From NCBI RefSeq assembly GCF_013839515.1, contig NZ_JACDNQ010000005.1, positions 1 through 64,000 of the forward strand: a stretch of 64,000 bases of DNA, read 5' to 3'. The translations under genes were made by a program, and so were the position numbers. Shown here in pieces: positions 17,797 to 26,605 of this stretch (position 1 is its first letter; every line of letters begins with the position of its first letter). This DNA comes from Natronomonas salinimetallica (lineage in GTDB: Archaea > Halobacteriota > Halobacteria > Halobacteriales > Haloarculaceae). The notes under the pieces are model-generated. The model worked only from the letters and a program-made list of their open reading frames with translations. It was not told where the DNA came from and ran no database searches.

Positions 17797-18284
17797 ACGA
17801 CCTCCGGCCAGTGACCGTCCACGTCCACGTACATCGGGTCATGGGCGGTGCGTTTCCGTTGCGCGTTGCGGATCTGTTGTTTACCGACGAAACCCTGCTC
17901 GTCCCGGAGTACCGGTACCTGACGCCGCTTTTCGGTATCGCCCGCAGCGGGAGCCAGTCCGTAGCGGACGCGGCGGTCGAGCGGTTTCGTGCCGAGGGCG
18001 TCGCCGGCCTCCTGGAGTTGGCGAACCGAACCCACCGGATCGAGTACGACGACGTCGAGAGGGTACACCTGTATGGCGGCCGTTCTTTCGGCCGGCCGAA
18101 GCTCGCCGTCGACGTCGCTTCCGGTCCGCCCTACGCCTATCGGATCCACGCTCCAGTCGAGATCCCCCGGCTCCGGGGGGCGCTGACGGGGCTCGGAGCG
18201 CGTCGCGGCTTCGAGGTAACGTACCACTCGACGCTCGGGTTCAGCCCCCTGAAAAGTGTCCGTCGATTCCTGGCCGACCGGTAG
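17793..18284 (+). CDS. Conserved hypothetical protein in the Nramp operon
   Basis: Unrecognised 163-aa soluble protein using a GTG start that overlaps the previous stop by four bases. It contains an alternating beta-rich pattern (TVHVHVHRVMGG, LLVPEYRYLTPLFG, YDDVERVHLYGG) that may be a PH-like or GRAM-like fold, which is inference only. The N-terminal HVHVHR could bind metal. It is the last gene of the operon and is followed by a 230-base gap with a tandem repeat. Confidence 0.65.
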   Translation: MNDLRPVTVHVHVHRVMGGAFPLRVADLLFTDETLLVPEYRYLTPLFGIARSGSQSVADAAVERFRAEGVAGLLELANRTHRIEYDDVERVHLYGGRSFGRPKLAVDVASGPPYAYRIHAPVEIPRLRGALTGLGARRGFEVTYHSTLGFSPLKSVRRFLADR

Positions 18285-18350
18285 GCGCGGAGACGACCCT
18301 TCCCCGTCGTCGCCCCCGCCCGCGCGCCTCGCCGGCCCCGACGCGATCCC

Positions 18351-18390
18351 GACGCGAGTCAGCGACACCCGACGCGAGTCAGCGACACCC
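18351..18390. repeat. Perfect 20-bp tandem duplication
   Basis: GACGCGAGTCAGCGACACCC occurs twice back to back (18351-18370 and 18371-18390), in the gap before tRNA-Ser. Confidence 0.97.
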
Positions 18391-18517
18391 TACGGGAGCG
18401 GCTGACACGGCGGTCGAGCTTCCGTGCAGTTTAAGTACCGGGGTCGGGTATCGACGGTTGCAATAGATGCAGGGGTAGCGACCCCGAGTCCGGAAGGGCG
18501 ACGATACACGCACGCGA

Positions 18518-18601
18518 GTCGTGGTAGCCAAGCATGGCCCAAGGCGCAGGGTTGCTAACTCTGTGGCGCAAGCCTCCGGGGTTCAAATCCCCGCCACGAC
18601 G
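18518..18601 (+). tRNA. tRNA-Ser (anticodon GCU)
   Basis: Class II tRNA of 84 bases. Acceptor arms GTCGTGG / CCACGAC pair fully, with discriminator G. The D-loop region is TAGCCAAGCATGGC, the anticodon loop TTGCTAA carries GCT, a long variable arm follows, and the T-arm is CGGGGTTCAAATCCCCG. No CCA is encoded. It lies 15 bases before the S13 start codon, so the ribosomal operon mRNA is probably released by tRNA 3' processing. A TATA-like AGTTTAAGTA lies about 85 bases upstream. Confidence 0.97.
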
Positions 18602-18616
18602 CTAACCCAACCACAC

Positions 18617-19129
18617 ATGAGCACGGAAGAACCAGACGCGGACGAGGATGGCGAAGACATCCAGTACTTCGTCCGCATCGGACAGACCGACCTCGACGGA
18701 ACGAAAAGCGTCGAGCGGGCGTTGACCGACATGAACGGCGTCGGTCGTCGCGTCGCTCGCATTATCGCCGACAAAGCCGACGTCGACCGCCGGGACGTTC
18801 TCGGCGCGCTCGACCAAGAGCGGATCGACGACGTCGTCGAACTCGTCGAGGGGTACGCCGACGAAGTCCCCGATTGGCTCACCAACCACCAGCGGGACTT
18901 CTTTACCGGTGAGACGACCCACGAGGTCGGCAACGACCTCCAGATGAGCCGCAGACAGGATATCAACCGGATGAAGATGGTCGATACCTACCGGGGCGTC
19001 CGTCACAAGCGCGGACAGAAGGTCCGCGGCCAGCGGACGAAATCCACCGGCCGAACCGAGGGAACGATCGGCGTCAACATCGAAGCGATCAAAGAAGAAC
19101 AAGCCGAGGAGGCGGCTGAGGGCGAATAA
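18617..19129 (+). CDS. rps13: 30S ribosomal protein S13
   Basis: Small-subunit head protein (170 aa). It has an acidic N-terminal extension ([13 protein letters not shown]), then the S13 core: [29 protein letters not shown] and the basic C-terminal [18 protein letters not shown] that contacts rRNA/tRNA. ATG 18617 is chosen because a longer frame would run through the tRNA. It opens the classic archaeal S13-S4-S11-RpoD block. Confidence 0.97.
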   Translation: MSTEEPDADEDGEDIQYFVRIGQTDLDGTKSVERALTDMNGVGRRVARIIADKADVDRRDVLGALDQERIDDVVELVEGYADEVPDWLTNHQRDFFTGETTHEVGNDLQMSRRQDINRMKMVDTYRGVRHKRGQKVRGQRTKSTGRTEGTIGVNIEAIKEEQAEEAAEGE

Positions 19130-19653
19130 TGGCACTCGGAAACAACACGAAATTCTACGAGACGCCGAATCATCCCTTCCAGGGCGAGCGAATCGCCGCC
19201 GAGGGTGATACGGTCTCACGATACGGTCTCTCGAACAAGGAGGAACTGTGGCGGGCCCAATCCGAACTGCGCGATTACCGCCGCGAGGCCCGACGCCTCA
19301 TCGGCGATGCCCAGGGGGACACCGAGGTGGCCGCCGAGGCCGGCAGCGAGTTCCTCGCGAGGCTCAAACGGATCGGCGTCCTCGACGAGGGCGACAGCCT
19401 CGACGACGTCCTCTCGCTCGACGAGACGGACATCCTCGAGCGTCGCCTCCAGACGGTCGCCTACCGAAAGGGGCTCGGCAACACGCCGAAACAGGCCCGG
19501 CAGTTCATCGTCCACGGACACGTGACCGTCGACGGGGCCCGGATCGGTGCCCCCTCCTACAAGGTCGACGTCTCCGAGGAGGACTTCCTCGAATTCGACG
19601 AGACGAGCCCGCTCGCGGACGACCTCCATCCCGAACGCGCGGAGGGACAATAA
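19129..19653 (+). CDS. rps4: 30S ribosomal protein S4
   Basis: 174 aa, archaeal-type S4. The S4 RNA-binding domain is at about 105-165 ([20 protein letters not shown], then [15 protein letters not shown]). The start codon shares one base with the S13 stop. S4 nucleates assembly of the 30S body. Confidence 0.97.
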   Translation: MALGNNTKFYETPNHPFQGERIAAEGDTVSRYGLSNKEELWRAQSELRDYRREARRLIGDAQGDTEVAAEAGSEFLARLKRIGVLDEGDSLDDVLSLDETDILERRLQTVAYRKGLGNTPKQARQFIVHGHVTVDGARIGAPSYKVDVSEEDFLEFDETSPLADDLHPERAEGQ

Positions 19654-19655
19654 CG

Positions 19656-20039
19656 ATGGCAGACGACAACACCTGGGGCATCGCGCACGTGTATGCCTCC
19701 TTCAACAACACGATCATTACGGTAACGGACCTGACCGGTGCCGAGACGGTTGTCAAATCGTCCGGCGGAACGGTCGTGAAACAGAACCGCGACGAGGCCT
19801 CGCCCTACGCGGCCATGCAGATGGCCGAGGTCGTCGCCGAGGACGTCCAGGAGGCCGGCATCGACGGCGTCCACGTCCGCGTTCGCGGTCCCGGCGGCAA
19901 CCAACAGAACAACCCCGGTCCGGGCGCGCAGGCGACGATCCGTGCGCTCGCCCGCGCCGGGCTCGAAATCGGCCGCATCGAGGACGTAACACCCACCCCG
20001 CACGACGGTACTCGCGCCCCGAAGAACGCCGGATTCTAA
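19656..20039 (+). CDS. rps11: 30S ribosomal protein S11
   Basis: 127 aa. Typical S11 motifs [30 protein letters not shown] and the C-terminal [18 protein letters not shown], lacking the eukaryotic tail. The ATG at 19656 is two bases after the S4 stop. A longer frame beginning at 19248 is an out-of-frame read through S4. Confidence 0.97.
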   Translation: MADDNTWGIAHVYASFNNTIITVTDLTGAETVVKSSGGTVVKQNRDEASPYAAMQMAEVVAEDVQEAGIDGVHVRVRGPGGNQQNNPGPGAQATIRALARAGLEIGRIEDVTPTPHDGTRAPKNAGF

Positions 20040-20040
20040 C

Positions 20041-20820
20041 ATGTCCGACCAGTACGACGTAACGTTCATCGAGCAGGACGAACGAAGCGCGAAGTTCCTC
20101 GTCCGGGGGATCACGCCCGCGTTCGCGAACGGGATCCGACGGGCGATGATCGCGGACGTTCCGACGCTTTCGGTCGATACCGTCCGCGTCATCGAGAACT
20201 CGTCAGTGATGTTCGACGAGCAGATCGCGCTCCGGCTCGGTCTGATACCGCTGACGACGCCGGACGACTACCGGCCCGAGGAGACGGTCACACTGGCGAT
20301 CGACGTCGAAGGCCCGGCGACGGCGTACTCGGGCGATCTGGTCTCCAGCGACGCGAAGGTACAGCCGGCCGAGGAGCACGTCCCGATCATCGATCTCAAG
20401 GAGGGCCAGCGGCTCGAACTCGAAGCCGACGCGGAACTCGGCTACGGGAAAGACCACGCCAAACACCAAGGCGGGGTCGCCGTCGGATACAGACACCTCC
20501 AGCGGGTCGAACTCGGTGACGAGCGAGGCGAGTTCGCCGAGGACGACCCGGAGATCATCCGCGGCGTCATCGAGGACGCGGGGGCGTCGGAGACGTCCCG
20601 GGCGGCCGGCGACGGCGGCGAACTCGTCGAGACGGCGTCGTTCGACAACGATCTCGGCAACCGATACCCCGACCGGAACGTCTCGGTCGAGGACGTCCCG
20701 AACGCGTTCGTCTTCGACGTCGAGACGGACGGCTCGATGTCCGTCGACGATCTCGTATTGAGCGCGGTCGAGTCGCTTCGAACGCGGGCGGACGAACTCG
20801 AAGACGCGGTCCAACTCTAA
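20041..20820 (+). CDS. rpoD: DNA-directed RNA polymerase subunit D (Rpo3)
   Basis: Alpha-like assembly subunit of archaeal RNA polymerase (259 aa). [20 protein letters not shown] and the dimerisation region are conserved. The domain that in other archaea binds an Fe-S cluster lacks cysteines here (region about 165-210 is Asp/Glu-rich), the haloarchaeal cluster-free form. The start is one base after the S11 stop. A tRNA-Leu gene follows. Confidence 0.96.
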   Translation: MSDQYDVTFIEQDERSAKFLVRGITPAFANGIRRAMIADVPTLSVDTVRVIENSSVMFDEQIALRLGLIPLTTPDDYRPEETVTLAIDVEGPATAYSGDLVSSDAKVQPAEEHVPIIDLKEGQRLELEADAELGYGKDHAKHQGGVAVGYRHLQRVELGDERGEFAEDDPEIIRGVIEDAGASETSRAAGDGGELVETASFDNDLGNRYPDRNVSVEDVPNAFVFDVETDGSMSVDDLVLSAVESLRTRADELEDAVQL

Positions 20821-20944
20821 CCCATGTCTCCCCACGCCCCCACCACGACGGTCAGTCCGGTCCCGAACGGCGGCCTAGCCGCGCGTTCGGTGCCCACACG
20901 GACCGAAAGGGGCTTTAGTGGGGATACGGAACACACCACTGCGA

Positions 20945-21029
20945 GCAGGGATAGCCAAGTCAGGCCAACGGCGCAGCGTTCAGGGCGCTGTCCTGTAGAG
21001 GTCCGCAGGTTCAAATCCTGCTCCCTGCA
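20945..21029 (+). tRNA. tRNA-Leu (anticodon CAG)
   Basis: Class II tRNA of 85 bases. Acceptor GCAGGGA / TCCCTGC with discriminator A, anticodon stem CAGCG-CGCTG enclosing loop TTCAGGG (anticodon CAG), a long variable arm and T-arm GCAGGTTCAAATCCTGC. It lies between rpoD and rpl18e, 24 bases before the latter, so it is embedded in the operon. Confidence 0.97.
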
Positions 21030-21052
21030 TCCACTTCTCAGGAGTAATAACG

Positions 21053-21406
21053 ATGAGTAGCAAGACGAACCCGAGGCTGTCAAGTCTCATCGCCGACCTG
21101 AAGTCGACCGCCCGCAACGGCGGTGGCGAGGTCTGGAGCGATGTGGCCGAGCGCCTCGAAAAGCCCCGGTGCACGCACGCGGAAGTCAATCTGGGCCGCA
21201 TCGAGCGGTACGCACAGGAAGACGAGACCGTTATCGTGCCCGGCAAGGTGCTCGGGTCCGGTGCCCTCCGAAAGGGGGTCACAGTCGCAGCCGTCGACTT
21301 CTCGTCGACGGCCCAGACGAAGATCGACCAGGTCGGCGAAGCGATCGAACTCGAACAGGCAATAGAAAACAACCCCGACGGCTCCGACGTACGGGTGATC
21401 CGATGA
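21053..21406 (+). CDS. rpl18e: 50S ribosomal protein L18e
   Basis: 117 aa, homologous to the bacterial L15 C-terminal fold. The core [15 protein letters not shown], the segment [15 protein letters not shown] and [19 protein letters not shown] are characteristic. It begins the L18e-L13-S9-RpoN-RpoK-Eno-S2 segment and overlaps rpl13 by four bases. Confidence 0.96.
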   Translation: MSSKTNPRLSSLIADLKSTARNGGGEVWSDVAERLEKPRCTHAEVNLGRIERYAQEDETVIVPGKVLGSGALRKGVTVAAVDFSSTAQTKIDQVGEAIELEQAIENNPDGSDVRVIR

Positions 21407-21852
21407 ACTACGCAGAATTCGACGCGGACGTCGTCGTCGACGCCCGAAACTGTATTCTCGGCCGTGTCGCATCGCAGATCGCCGAGCTCGCCCTCGACGG
21501 CGAGCGGGTCGCGGTCGTCAACGCCGAAGACGCCGTCATCACCGGCGGCGAAGAGGACATCATGTCCGTGTACCGAAAACGCAACGAGGTCGGATCCAAT
21601 CGGGGACCGCATTACCCGACCCGTCCGGACCGACTGTTCAAGCGATCGGTCCGCGGCATGCTGCCGTACAAGACCACGCGGGGGCGCGAAGCCTTCGAGA
21701 ACGTTCGGATCTATCTCGGCAACCCCTACGAAGACGACGATAGTGTCGAGTCGGACGTGCTCGAGGGGACGTCCCTCGATCGGCTCTCGAACATCAAATT
21801 CGTCTCGCTCGGATCGATCAGCGAGAACTTGGGTGCTAACGTCACATGGTAA
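21403..21852 (+). CDS. rpl13: 50S ribosomal protein L13
   Basis: 149 aa. [19 protein letters not shown] and the [16 protein letters not shown] motif define L13. ATG 21403 overlaps the L18e stop. The longer frame beginning at 21169 is out-of-frame read-through of L18e. Confidence 0.96.
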   Translation: MNYAEFDADVVVDARNCILGRVASQIAELALDGERVAVVNAEDAVITGGEEDIMSVYRKRNEVGSNRGPHYPTRPDRLFKRSVRGMLPYKTTRGREAFENVRIYLGNPYEDDDSVESDVLEGTSLDRLSNIKFVSLGSISENLGANVTW

Positions 21853-22244
21853 CGAACACATCAGGAAAAAAGAAGACGGCTGTCGCCCGCGCGACGGTAT
21901 CCGAGGGGATCGGCCGGGTTCGGATCAACTCCGAGCCGGTCGAACTCACCGAACCCGAGCAGGCGCGGCTGAAGATGCTCGAACCGTTCCGTATCGCCGA
22001 AGACGACCTGCGTGGTAGCGTCGACATCGACGTCACCGTCTCCGGCGGCGGTTTCGCCGGTCAGGCCGACGCTATCCGAACCGCGATCGCCCGCGGCCTC
22101 GTCGAACACACCAACGACGCCGAACTCCGGGACGCGTTCATGTCCTTCGATCGCTCGTTGCTCGTCAACGACGTTCGGCAGTCCGAACCCAAAAAGTGGG
22201 GCGGCCCCGGCGCACGGGCCCGCTACCAGAAATCCTACCGCTGA
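21846..22244 (+). CDS. rps9: 30S ribosomal protein S9
   Basis: 132 aa. [12 protein letters not shown] at the N-terminus and the C-terminal tail [14 protein letters not shown], which reaches into the P site, are diagnostic. It overlaps rpl13 by seven bases. Confidence 0.97.
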   Translation: MVTNTSGKKKTAVARATVSEGIGRVRINSEPVELTEPEQARLKMLEPFRIAEDDLRGSVDIDVTVSGGGFAGQADAIRTAIARGLVEHTNDAELRDAFMSFDRSLLVNDVRQSEPKKWGGPGARARYQKSYR

Positions 22245-22256
22245 GGTGATGAGGAC

Positions 22257-22451
22257 ATGATGGTACCGGTACGGTGTTTCACGTGTGGTAGCGTCGTCGG
22301 CGAACACTGGGAGGAATTCAAACAACGCGCCCGGGAGGGCGATGAGGACCCGGCCGAAGTGCTCGACGAACTCGGCGTCGAACGGGCGTGCTGTCGACGA
22401 ATGCTCGTCTCACACAAGGACCTCGTCGATATCGTCTCACCATACCAATGA
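22257..22451 (+). CDS. rpoN: DNA-directed RNA polymerase subunit N (Rpo10)
   Basis: 64-aa zinc-binding subunit at the base of RNA polymerase. It has the CxxC motif (Cys7, Cys10) and the adjacent pair CC (45-46) of the zinc site, followed by [12 protein letters not shown]. Two consecutive ATGs begin the frame; the second (22260) may be used. It overlaps rpoK by four bases. Confidence 0.96.
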   Translation: MMVPVRCFTCGSVVGEHWEEFKQRAREGDEDPAEVLDELGVERACCRRMLVSHKDLVDIVSPYQ

Positions 22452-22621
22452 GGGGAACGAACCGATACGAGAAGGCACGTATCCTCGGGGCCCGTGCCCT
22501 GCAGGTGTCATACGGCGCGCCGGTACTCATCGATACCGACCAGACCGAACCGATCCTCGTCGCCGCGGAGGAGTACGACGCGGACGCGCTCCCGTTCACG
22601 GTTCGGCGGGGGAGACAATGA
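22448..22621 (+). CDS. rpoK: DNA-directed RNA polymerase subunit K (Rpo6)
   Basis: 57 aa, Rpb6/omega-like. [20 protein letters not shown] is the conserved core that clamps the largest subunit. It overlaps rpoN and eno by four bases each. The upstream extension from 22388 is not part of the family. Confidence 0.95.
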   Translation: MRGTNRYEKARILGARALQVSYGAPVLIDTDQTEPILVAAEEYDADALPFTVRRGRQ

Positions 22622-23814
22622 CGCTCATCACGGAGATCCGGCTCCGCCGGATCCTCGATAGCCGTGGCAACCCGACCGTCGAAGCGGAGCTCAGAACGGA
22701 AAGCGGCGGGTTCGGTCGCGGGGCAGCGCCCTCCGGTGCGTCGACCGGCGAGTACGAGGCGGTCGAACGTCCCGCCTCCGAATCGATCGCGACAGCGCGC
22801 GAGATCGCGGTGCCACGCATCGAGGGACAGATCTACGCCGGCGACCAGCGCGGCGTCGACAGCGCACTCCGTGCGGCTGACGGGACCGAGGACTTCTCGG
22901 AGATCGGCGCAAACAGCGCCGTCGCGATCTCGATGGCGGCGGCGAAGGCCGCAGCCGACGTCCTCGGCGCACCGTTGTATCAGCATCTCGGCGGCGCGTT
23001 CCGCGGCCGGGACGTCCCGACCCCGCTCGGGAACGTCATCGGCGGCGGCGAACACGCGGCCGATGCGACCCACATCCAGGAGTTCCTCGCGGCACCCGTC
23101 GGGGCCCCGTCGGTGGCCGACGCGGTCTTTGCGAACGCGGCGGTCCACGGCGAGGTCGGCGACATCCTCGCGGAACGGGGTATCCCGGCCGCGAAGGGCG
23201 ACGAGGGCGCGTGGGCACCGTCGGTAGACGACGAAACGGCCTTCGAGATCGTCGACGCGGCCGTCGAATCGGTCGCCGACGACGTCGGCTTCGAGATCGG
23301 GTTCGGCCTCGACGTGGCGGGCGCGGAACTCTACGAGGACGGCGTCTACCACTACGGTGACGAGTCTCGGACCCCGGACGAGCAGATCGATTACATCGCC
23401 GGCCTGATCGACGAGTACGATCTGGTCTACGTCGAAGATCCCCTCGACGAGGACGACTACGAGGGCTTCGCCGAGTTGACCGAACGGGCCGGGAGCCGGA
23501 CGCTCGTCTGTGGCGACGACCTGTTCGTGACCAACACGGACCGCTTGGAGCGCGGTATCGAGATGGACGCGGCCAACAGCATCCTGATCAAACCGAACCA
23601 GATCGGGACGCTCTCGGACACCTTCGATGCGATCGAGTTGGCCCTCCGAAACGGGTACGATCCGGTCGTCTCACATCGAAGCGGCGAGACCGAGGATACG
23701 ACCATCGCACACCTCGCTGTCGCGACCGACGCCCCATTCATCAAGACGGGAGCCGTCGGCGGCGAGCGAACCGCAAAGCTGAACGAACTCATTAGAATCG
23801 AGGCAAACGCATGA
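22618..23814 (+). CDS. eno: Enolase (2-phosphoglycerate dehydratase)
   Basis: Glycolytic enzyme converting 2-phosphoglycerate to phosphoenolpyruvate (398 aa). Visible features: [28 protein letters not shown] (loop 1), the metal ligands in [19 protein letters not shown] and GDDLFVTN, catalytic Lys in [14 protein letters not shown], and [11 protein letters not shown]. Slightly shorter than bacterial enolases (~430). It overlaps rpoK and rps2 by four bases; enolase in the ribosomal operon is typical of archaea. Confidence 0.97.
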   Translation: MTLITEIRLRRILDSRGNPTVEAELRTESGGFGRGAAPSGASTGEYEAVERPASESIATAREIAVPRIEGQIYAGDQRGVDSALRAADGTEDFSEIGANSAVAISMAAAKAAADVLGAPLYQHLGGAFRGRDVPTPLGNVIGGGEHAADATHIQEFLAAPVGAPSVADAVFANAAVHGEVGDILAERGIPAAKGDEGAWAPSVDDETAFEIVDAAVESVADDVGFEIGFGLDVAGAELYEDGVYHYGDESRTPDEQIDYIAGLIDEYDLVYVEDPLDEDDYEGFAELTERAGSRTLVCGDDLFVTNTDRLERGIEMDAANSILIKPNQIGTLSDTFDAIELALRNGYDPVVSHRSGETEDTTIAHLAVATDAPFIKTGAVGGERTAKLNELIRIEANA

Positions 23815-24629
23815 GCGACAACGAAGAGGGAGTCGAAGCCACCGAACTCGACGAGGAACTCGACGAGCTCGAAGACGAGCTCGAGGGTGAAATCGACGAC
23901 GAGGCCGGCTCTACGACGGACGAACCGCCCGCCGCCGCCGCCGACGAGGCGGACGAGCCGGCCGAAACCGACGATACCGACGACGATTCCGCCGGGACGG
24001 ACACCGACGACGAGCCGGCGCTCGACGAGGACGTCATGCCGGACGACGAGGCCGACCTCCTCATCCCGGTCGAGGACTACCTCGCGGCTGGTGTCCACAT
24101 CGGGACCCAACAGAAGACGAAGTCGATGAACCGGTTCATCCACCGGGTCCGAACCGACGGGCTGTACGTGCTCGACGTCTCCCAGACCGACACACGTATC
24201 CGGACGGCCGCGTCGTTCCTCGCGAACTACAACCCCGAACAGATCCTGATCGCGTCCTCGCGACAGTACGGTCGGTTCCCGGCCGAGAAGTTCGCCGACG
24301 CGGTCGGCGCACGGGCCCGTACGGGCCGGTTCATTCCCGGCACGTTGACCAACCCGGATTACGACGGCTACATCGAACCCGACGTCGTCGTCGTCACCGA
24401 CCCGATCGGCGACTCCCAGGCGGTCAAGGAGGCGATCACGGTCGGTATTCCAGTTATCGCGATGTGTGACTCGAACAACACGACGTCGAACGTCGACCTC
24501 GTGGTGCCGACGAACAACAAAGGCCGGAAAGCCCTCAGCGTGGTCTACTGGCTGCTCGCCAACGAGACGCTCGATCGCCGCGGCGCGGAGCCGGCGTACG
24601 CGCTCGAGGACTTCGAGACGGAACCGTAG
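23811..24629 (+). CDS. rps2: 30S ribosomal protein S2
   Basis: 272 aa. The first ~78 residues are an extremely acidic, low-complexity haloarchaeal extension (runs of Asp/Glu with Ala/Thr). The S2 core then starts at [20 protein letters not shown], with [14 protein letters not shown] and [11 protein letters not shown] following. It closes the operon. The extension is about twice that of many archaeal S2 proteins and is encoded by GAC/GAG-rich repeats. Confidence 0.96.
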   Translation: MSDNEEGVEATELDEELDELEDELEGEIDDEAGSTTDEPPAAAADEADEPAETDDTDDDSAGTDTDDEPALDEDVMPDDEADLLIPVEDYLAAGVHIGTQQKTKSMNRFIHRVRTDGLYVLDVSQTDTRIRTAASFLANYNPEQILIASSRQYGRFPAEKFADAVGARARTGRFIPGTLTNPDYDGYIEPDVVVVTDPIGDSQAVKEAITVGIPVIAMCDSNNTTSNVDLVVPTNNKGRKALSVVYWLLANETLDRRGAEPAYALEDFETEP

Positions 24630-24696
24630 CGGGAGTCTCTTTTCGGAGCGAAGCGGTATCCGGCGCGTTTTCGAGCCGAGACCGCGGCGTCCGGTA

Positions 24697-25290
24697 TCAA
24701 ATCCGCTGTTCTCCCGAACCGAGCGCCAGCTCCGAGAGCTCCTCGTAGGCCAGTTCGTCCGGGGACTCGGCGGCCCACCGAAGCGTCGCGGTCGTCGTCC
24801 CGCCGGACGTCGCGGCTCCGTCGGCGACCGATCCCCGGAAGGCGACATACGGGTTCGGTATCGGCCGCCGTTCGGTCCAGTCGTCGAGATACACGACCTG
24901 GATCTGTGCGAGGCCATCGATGCTCGCCTCGGCGTCGGTCACCTCACGGAGGCCACGTTTTGCACACGCGGGGTAGGACTCACCCGGCAGCCGGCCGGCG
25001 CCGGGTTCGATCCAGCCGTCGACGTTCTCATACCGGGCCAACAGGACCCTTTGATCCCGGAGGATCCTGATTCCGGCCCCGCCGACGACGCCGAACGATT
25101 CGAACGAATCGACGAGCGCGTCGTACTCGCCCGGATCGCACTCGACGCGACGGCTGACGAGGTCGACCTCGCCGTACTCCGCGGTGAAATCGGAGACGAG
25201 CGCGTTGACGTGACGGCGCAGTTCTATCGACACGGCGCGATGTATGCGCGCCAGCGGCTTGTGCGTTGCTGTCGTGAGAAACTCCAACAT
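24697..25290 (-). CDS. Nudix-fold hydrolase, divergent Nudix box
   Basis: About 197 aa from ATG 25290. The central part has the Nudix pattern GAGRLPGESYPACAKRGLRE, but the catalytic REUxEExG is altered to REVTDAEA, so the two metal-binding acidic residues are incomplete. It may be inactive, or it may use other ligands. The N-terminal ~80 residues form a helical domain with VDLVSRRVECDPGEYDALVD. A longer frame to 25632 runs antisense through the NosL gene and is not used. The divergent promoter region holds CATATAACG at 25330-25338 (minus strand). Substrate unknown. Confidence 0.7.
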   Translation of the reverse strand: MLEFLTTATHKPLARIHRAVSIELRRHVNALVSDFTAEYGEVDLVSRRVECDPGEYDALVDSFESFGVVGGAGIRILRDQRVLLARYENVDGWIEPGAGRLPGESYPACAKRGLREVTDAEASIDGLAQIQVVYLDDWTERRPIPNPYVAFRGSVADGAATSGGTTTATLRWAAESPDELAYEELSELALGSGEQRI

Positions 25291-25384
25291 GAAACGGAGT
25301 ACCGTGTAGAACGTGATGACGGCACGTGGTTCGTTATATGAACACACCATATATCCTAATGTGATCCCGGCCGTTTTTTCGCGC

Positions 25385-26512
25385 ATGCGTAAGCGAGACC
25401 TCTCAGTGTCGACGCGTCGAGACGTGCTTTCCGTGACTGGTGCCGGACTCCTCGCAGGACTTGCGGGCTGTACCGGAAACGGCGACGGCACCGAAGACGG
25501 GACGGACGGGGAAGGAACCGAAACCCCAGCGGGGGACGGAGAGGGAACCGAAACCCCCGCAGATGACGCCGAAGCGAGCCTCGGCGATCCGGTCGAGTTC
25601 CCCGAGGACGCCGAGTGTCCCGTCTGTAACATGATGCCGGCGGAGCATCCGGAATGGAACGCCCAACTCGCCCACGAGAACGAGGACCGGGCGTTCTTCT
25701 GTTCGTCCGGCTGTCTGGCCGCCTACGTGGCCTACACCGATCGATTCGGCGGGCCGGACTCCCCGCTCCACACCGCCTGGGTGACCGGCTTCGAGACCGG
25801 CGATCTTCTCCGTACGTCGGACGCGTACTTCGTCCGCGTGGCCGATCCCGATCACGTCGACGATATCATGATGCGGAACCCGACGCCGTTCGCGGGTCGG
25901 TCCGGCGCCGAGGCGTTCGTCGAGGAGTTCGACGCGTATGGCGACGAGGACATCATCACCTTCGACGAGTTCGACGAAGACCTCGCGACGTTCTACCGGG
26001 AGGACCTCATCGAAGGCAGCGCCGACGACGCCGAAGCGAGCCTCGGCGATCCGGTCGAGTTCCCCGAGGACGCCGAGTGTCCCGTCTGCAACATGATGCC
26101 GGCGGAGTACCCGGCGTGGAACGCCCAACTCGCCCACGAGAACGGGGACCGGGCGTTCTTCGATACGTCCGGCTGTCTGGCCGCGTACGTGGCCTACACC
26201 GACCGGTTCGGCGGGCCGGATTCGACGCTCCAGACCGCCTGGGTGACCGGATTCGAGACCGGCGAGTTGCTCCCCGCCTCGGACGCGTACTTCGTCCGCG
26301 TGACCGATCCCGACCACGTCGACGACGTCATGATGCGGAACCCGACGCCGTTCGCGGACCGATCCGATGCCGAGGCGTTCGTCGAGGAGTTCGACGTGTA
26401 CGGCGACGAGGACATCATCACATTCGACGAGTTCGACGAAGACCTCGCGACGTTCTACCGGGAGGACTACGTCGAGGGTGACGGCGGAATGGACGACATG
26501 GATATGGAGTGA
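25385..26512 (+). CDS. Tat lipoprotein with two tandem NosL-type domains
   Basis: 375-aa secreted lipoprotein. Residues about 10-30 carry a Tat motif (TRRDVLS) and lipobox LAGC, then a Glu/Thr/Gly-rich linker. Two near-identical NosL-like copper-chaperone domains follow, each opening LGDPVEFPEDAECPVCNMMP, with the CxxCNMM metal site. The copies are offset by exactly 462 bases (154 residues). In copy 1 the loop reads FFCSSGC; in copy 2 it is FFDTSGC, so one cysteine is lost. The start is ATG 25385. An upstream frame to 25313 overlaps the promoter. Cu(I) delivery to a nitrous oxide reductase or another cuproenzyme is the family role. No such enzyme is nearby. Confidence 0.85.
   Translation: MRKRDLSVSTRRDVLSVTGAGLLAGLAGCTGNGDGTEDGTDGEGTETPAGDGEGTETPADDAEASLGDPVEFPEDAECPVCNMMPAEHPEWNAQLAHENEDRAFFCSSGCLAAYVAYTDRFGGPDSPLHTAWVTGFETGDLLRTSDAYFVRVADPDHVDDIMMRNPTPFAGRSGAEAFVEEFDAYGDEDIITFDEFDEDLATFYREDLIEGSADDAEASLGDPVEFPEDAECPVCNMMPAEYPAWNAQLAHENGDRAFFDTSGCLAAYVAYTDRFGGPDSTLQTAWVTGFETGELLPASDAYFVRVTDPDHVDDVMMRNPTPFADRSDAEAFVEEFDVYGDEDIITFDEFDEDLATFYREDYVEGDGGMDDMDME
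25569..26480 (+). repeat. Intragenic 462-bp tandem duplication (NosL domain)
   Basis: The segment beginning CCGAAGCGAGCCTCGGCGAT at 25569 recurs at 26031. The opening ~60 bases are almost identical and the whole unit is highly similar at DNA level, so the domain duplication is recent. Confidence 0.9.
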
Positions 26513-26542
26513 ACGGCGACACGGACATGGAGTGAACGGCGA
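26504..26542. repeat. 16-bp direct repeat over the NosL stop codon
   Basis: ATGGAGTGAACGGCGA occurs at 26504-26519 (containing the stop) and 26527-26542, period 23. Confidence 0.95.
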
Positions 26543-26576
26543 TCGAACGGCCGATCCCGGGCGCGTTCGGATATCC

Positions 26577-26583
26577 TTTTTAT
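26577..26583 (+). promoter_or_regulatory. TATA box of the mevalonate kinase gene
   Basis: CCTTTTTATCC is centred about 26 bases before the ATG at 26606. Confidence 0.65.
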
Positions 26584-26605
26584 CCGCCCCCCACGATCCA
26601 CCGGT

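Noticed and set aside
18521-18616. S13 with a 32-residue N-terminal extension
   Set aside because: The extension is the translated tRNA-Ser gene.
25291-25632. N-terminal extension of the Nudix-like protein
   Set aside because: Ser/Pro-rich mirror of the NosL linker repeats, antisense to a real gene.
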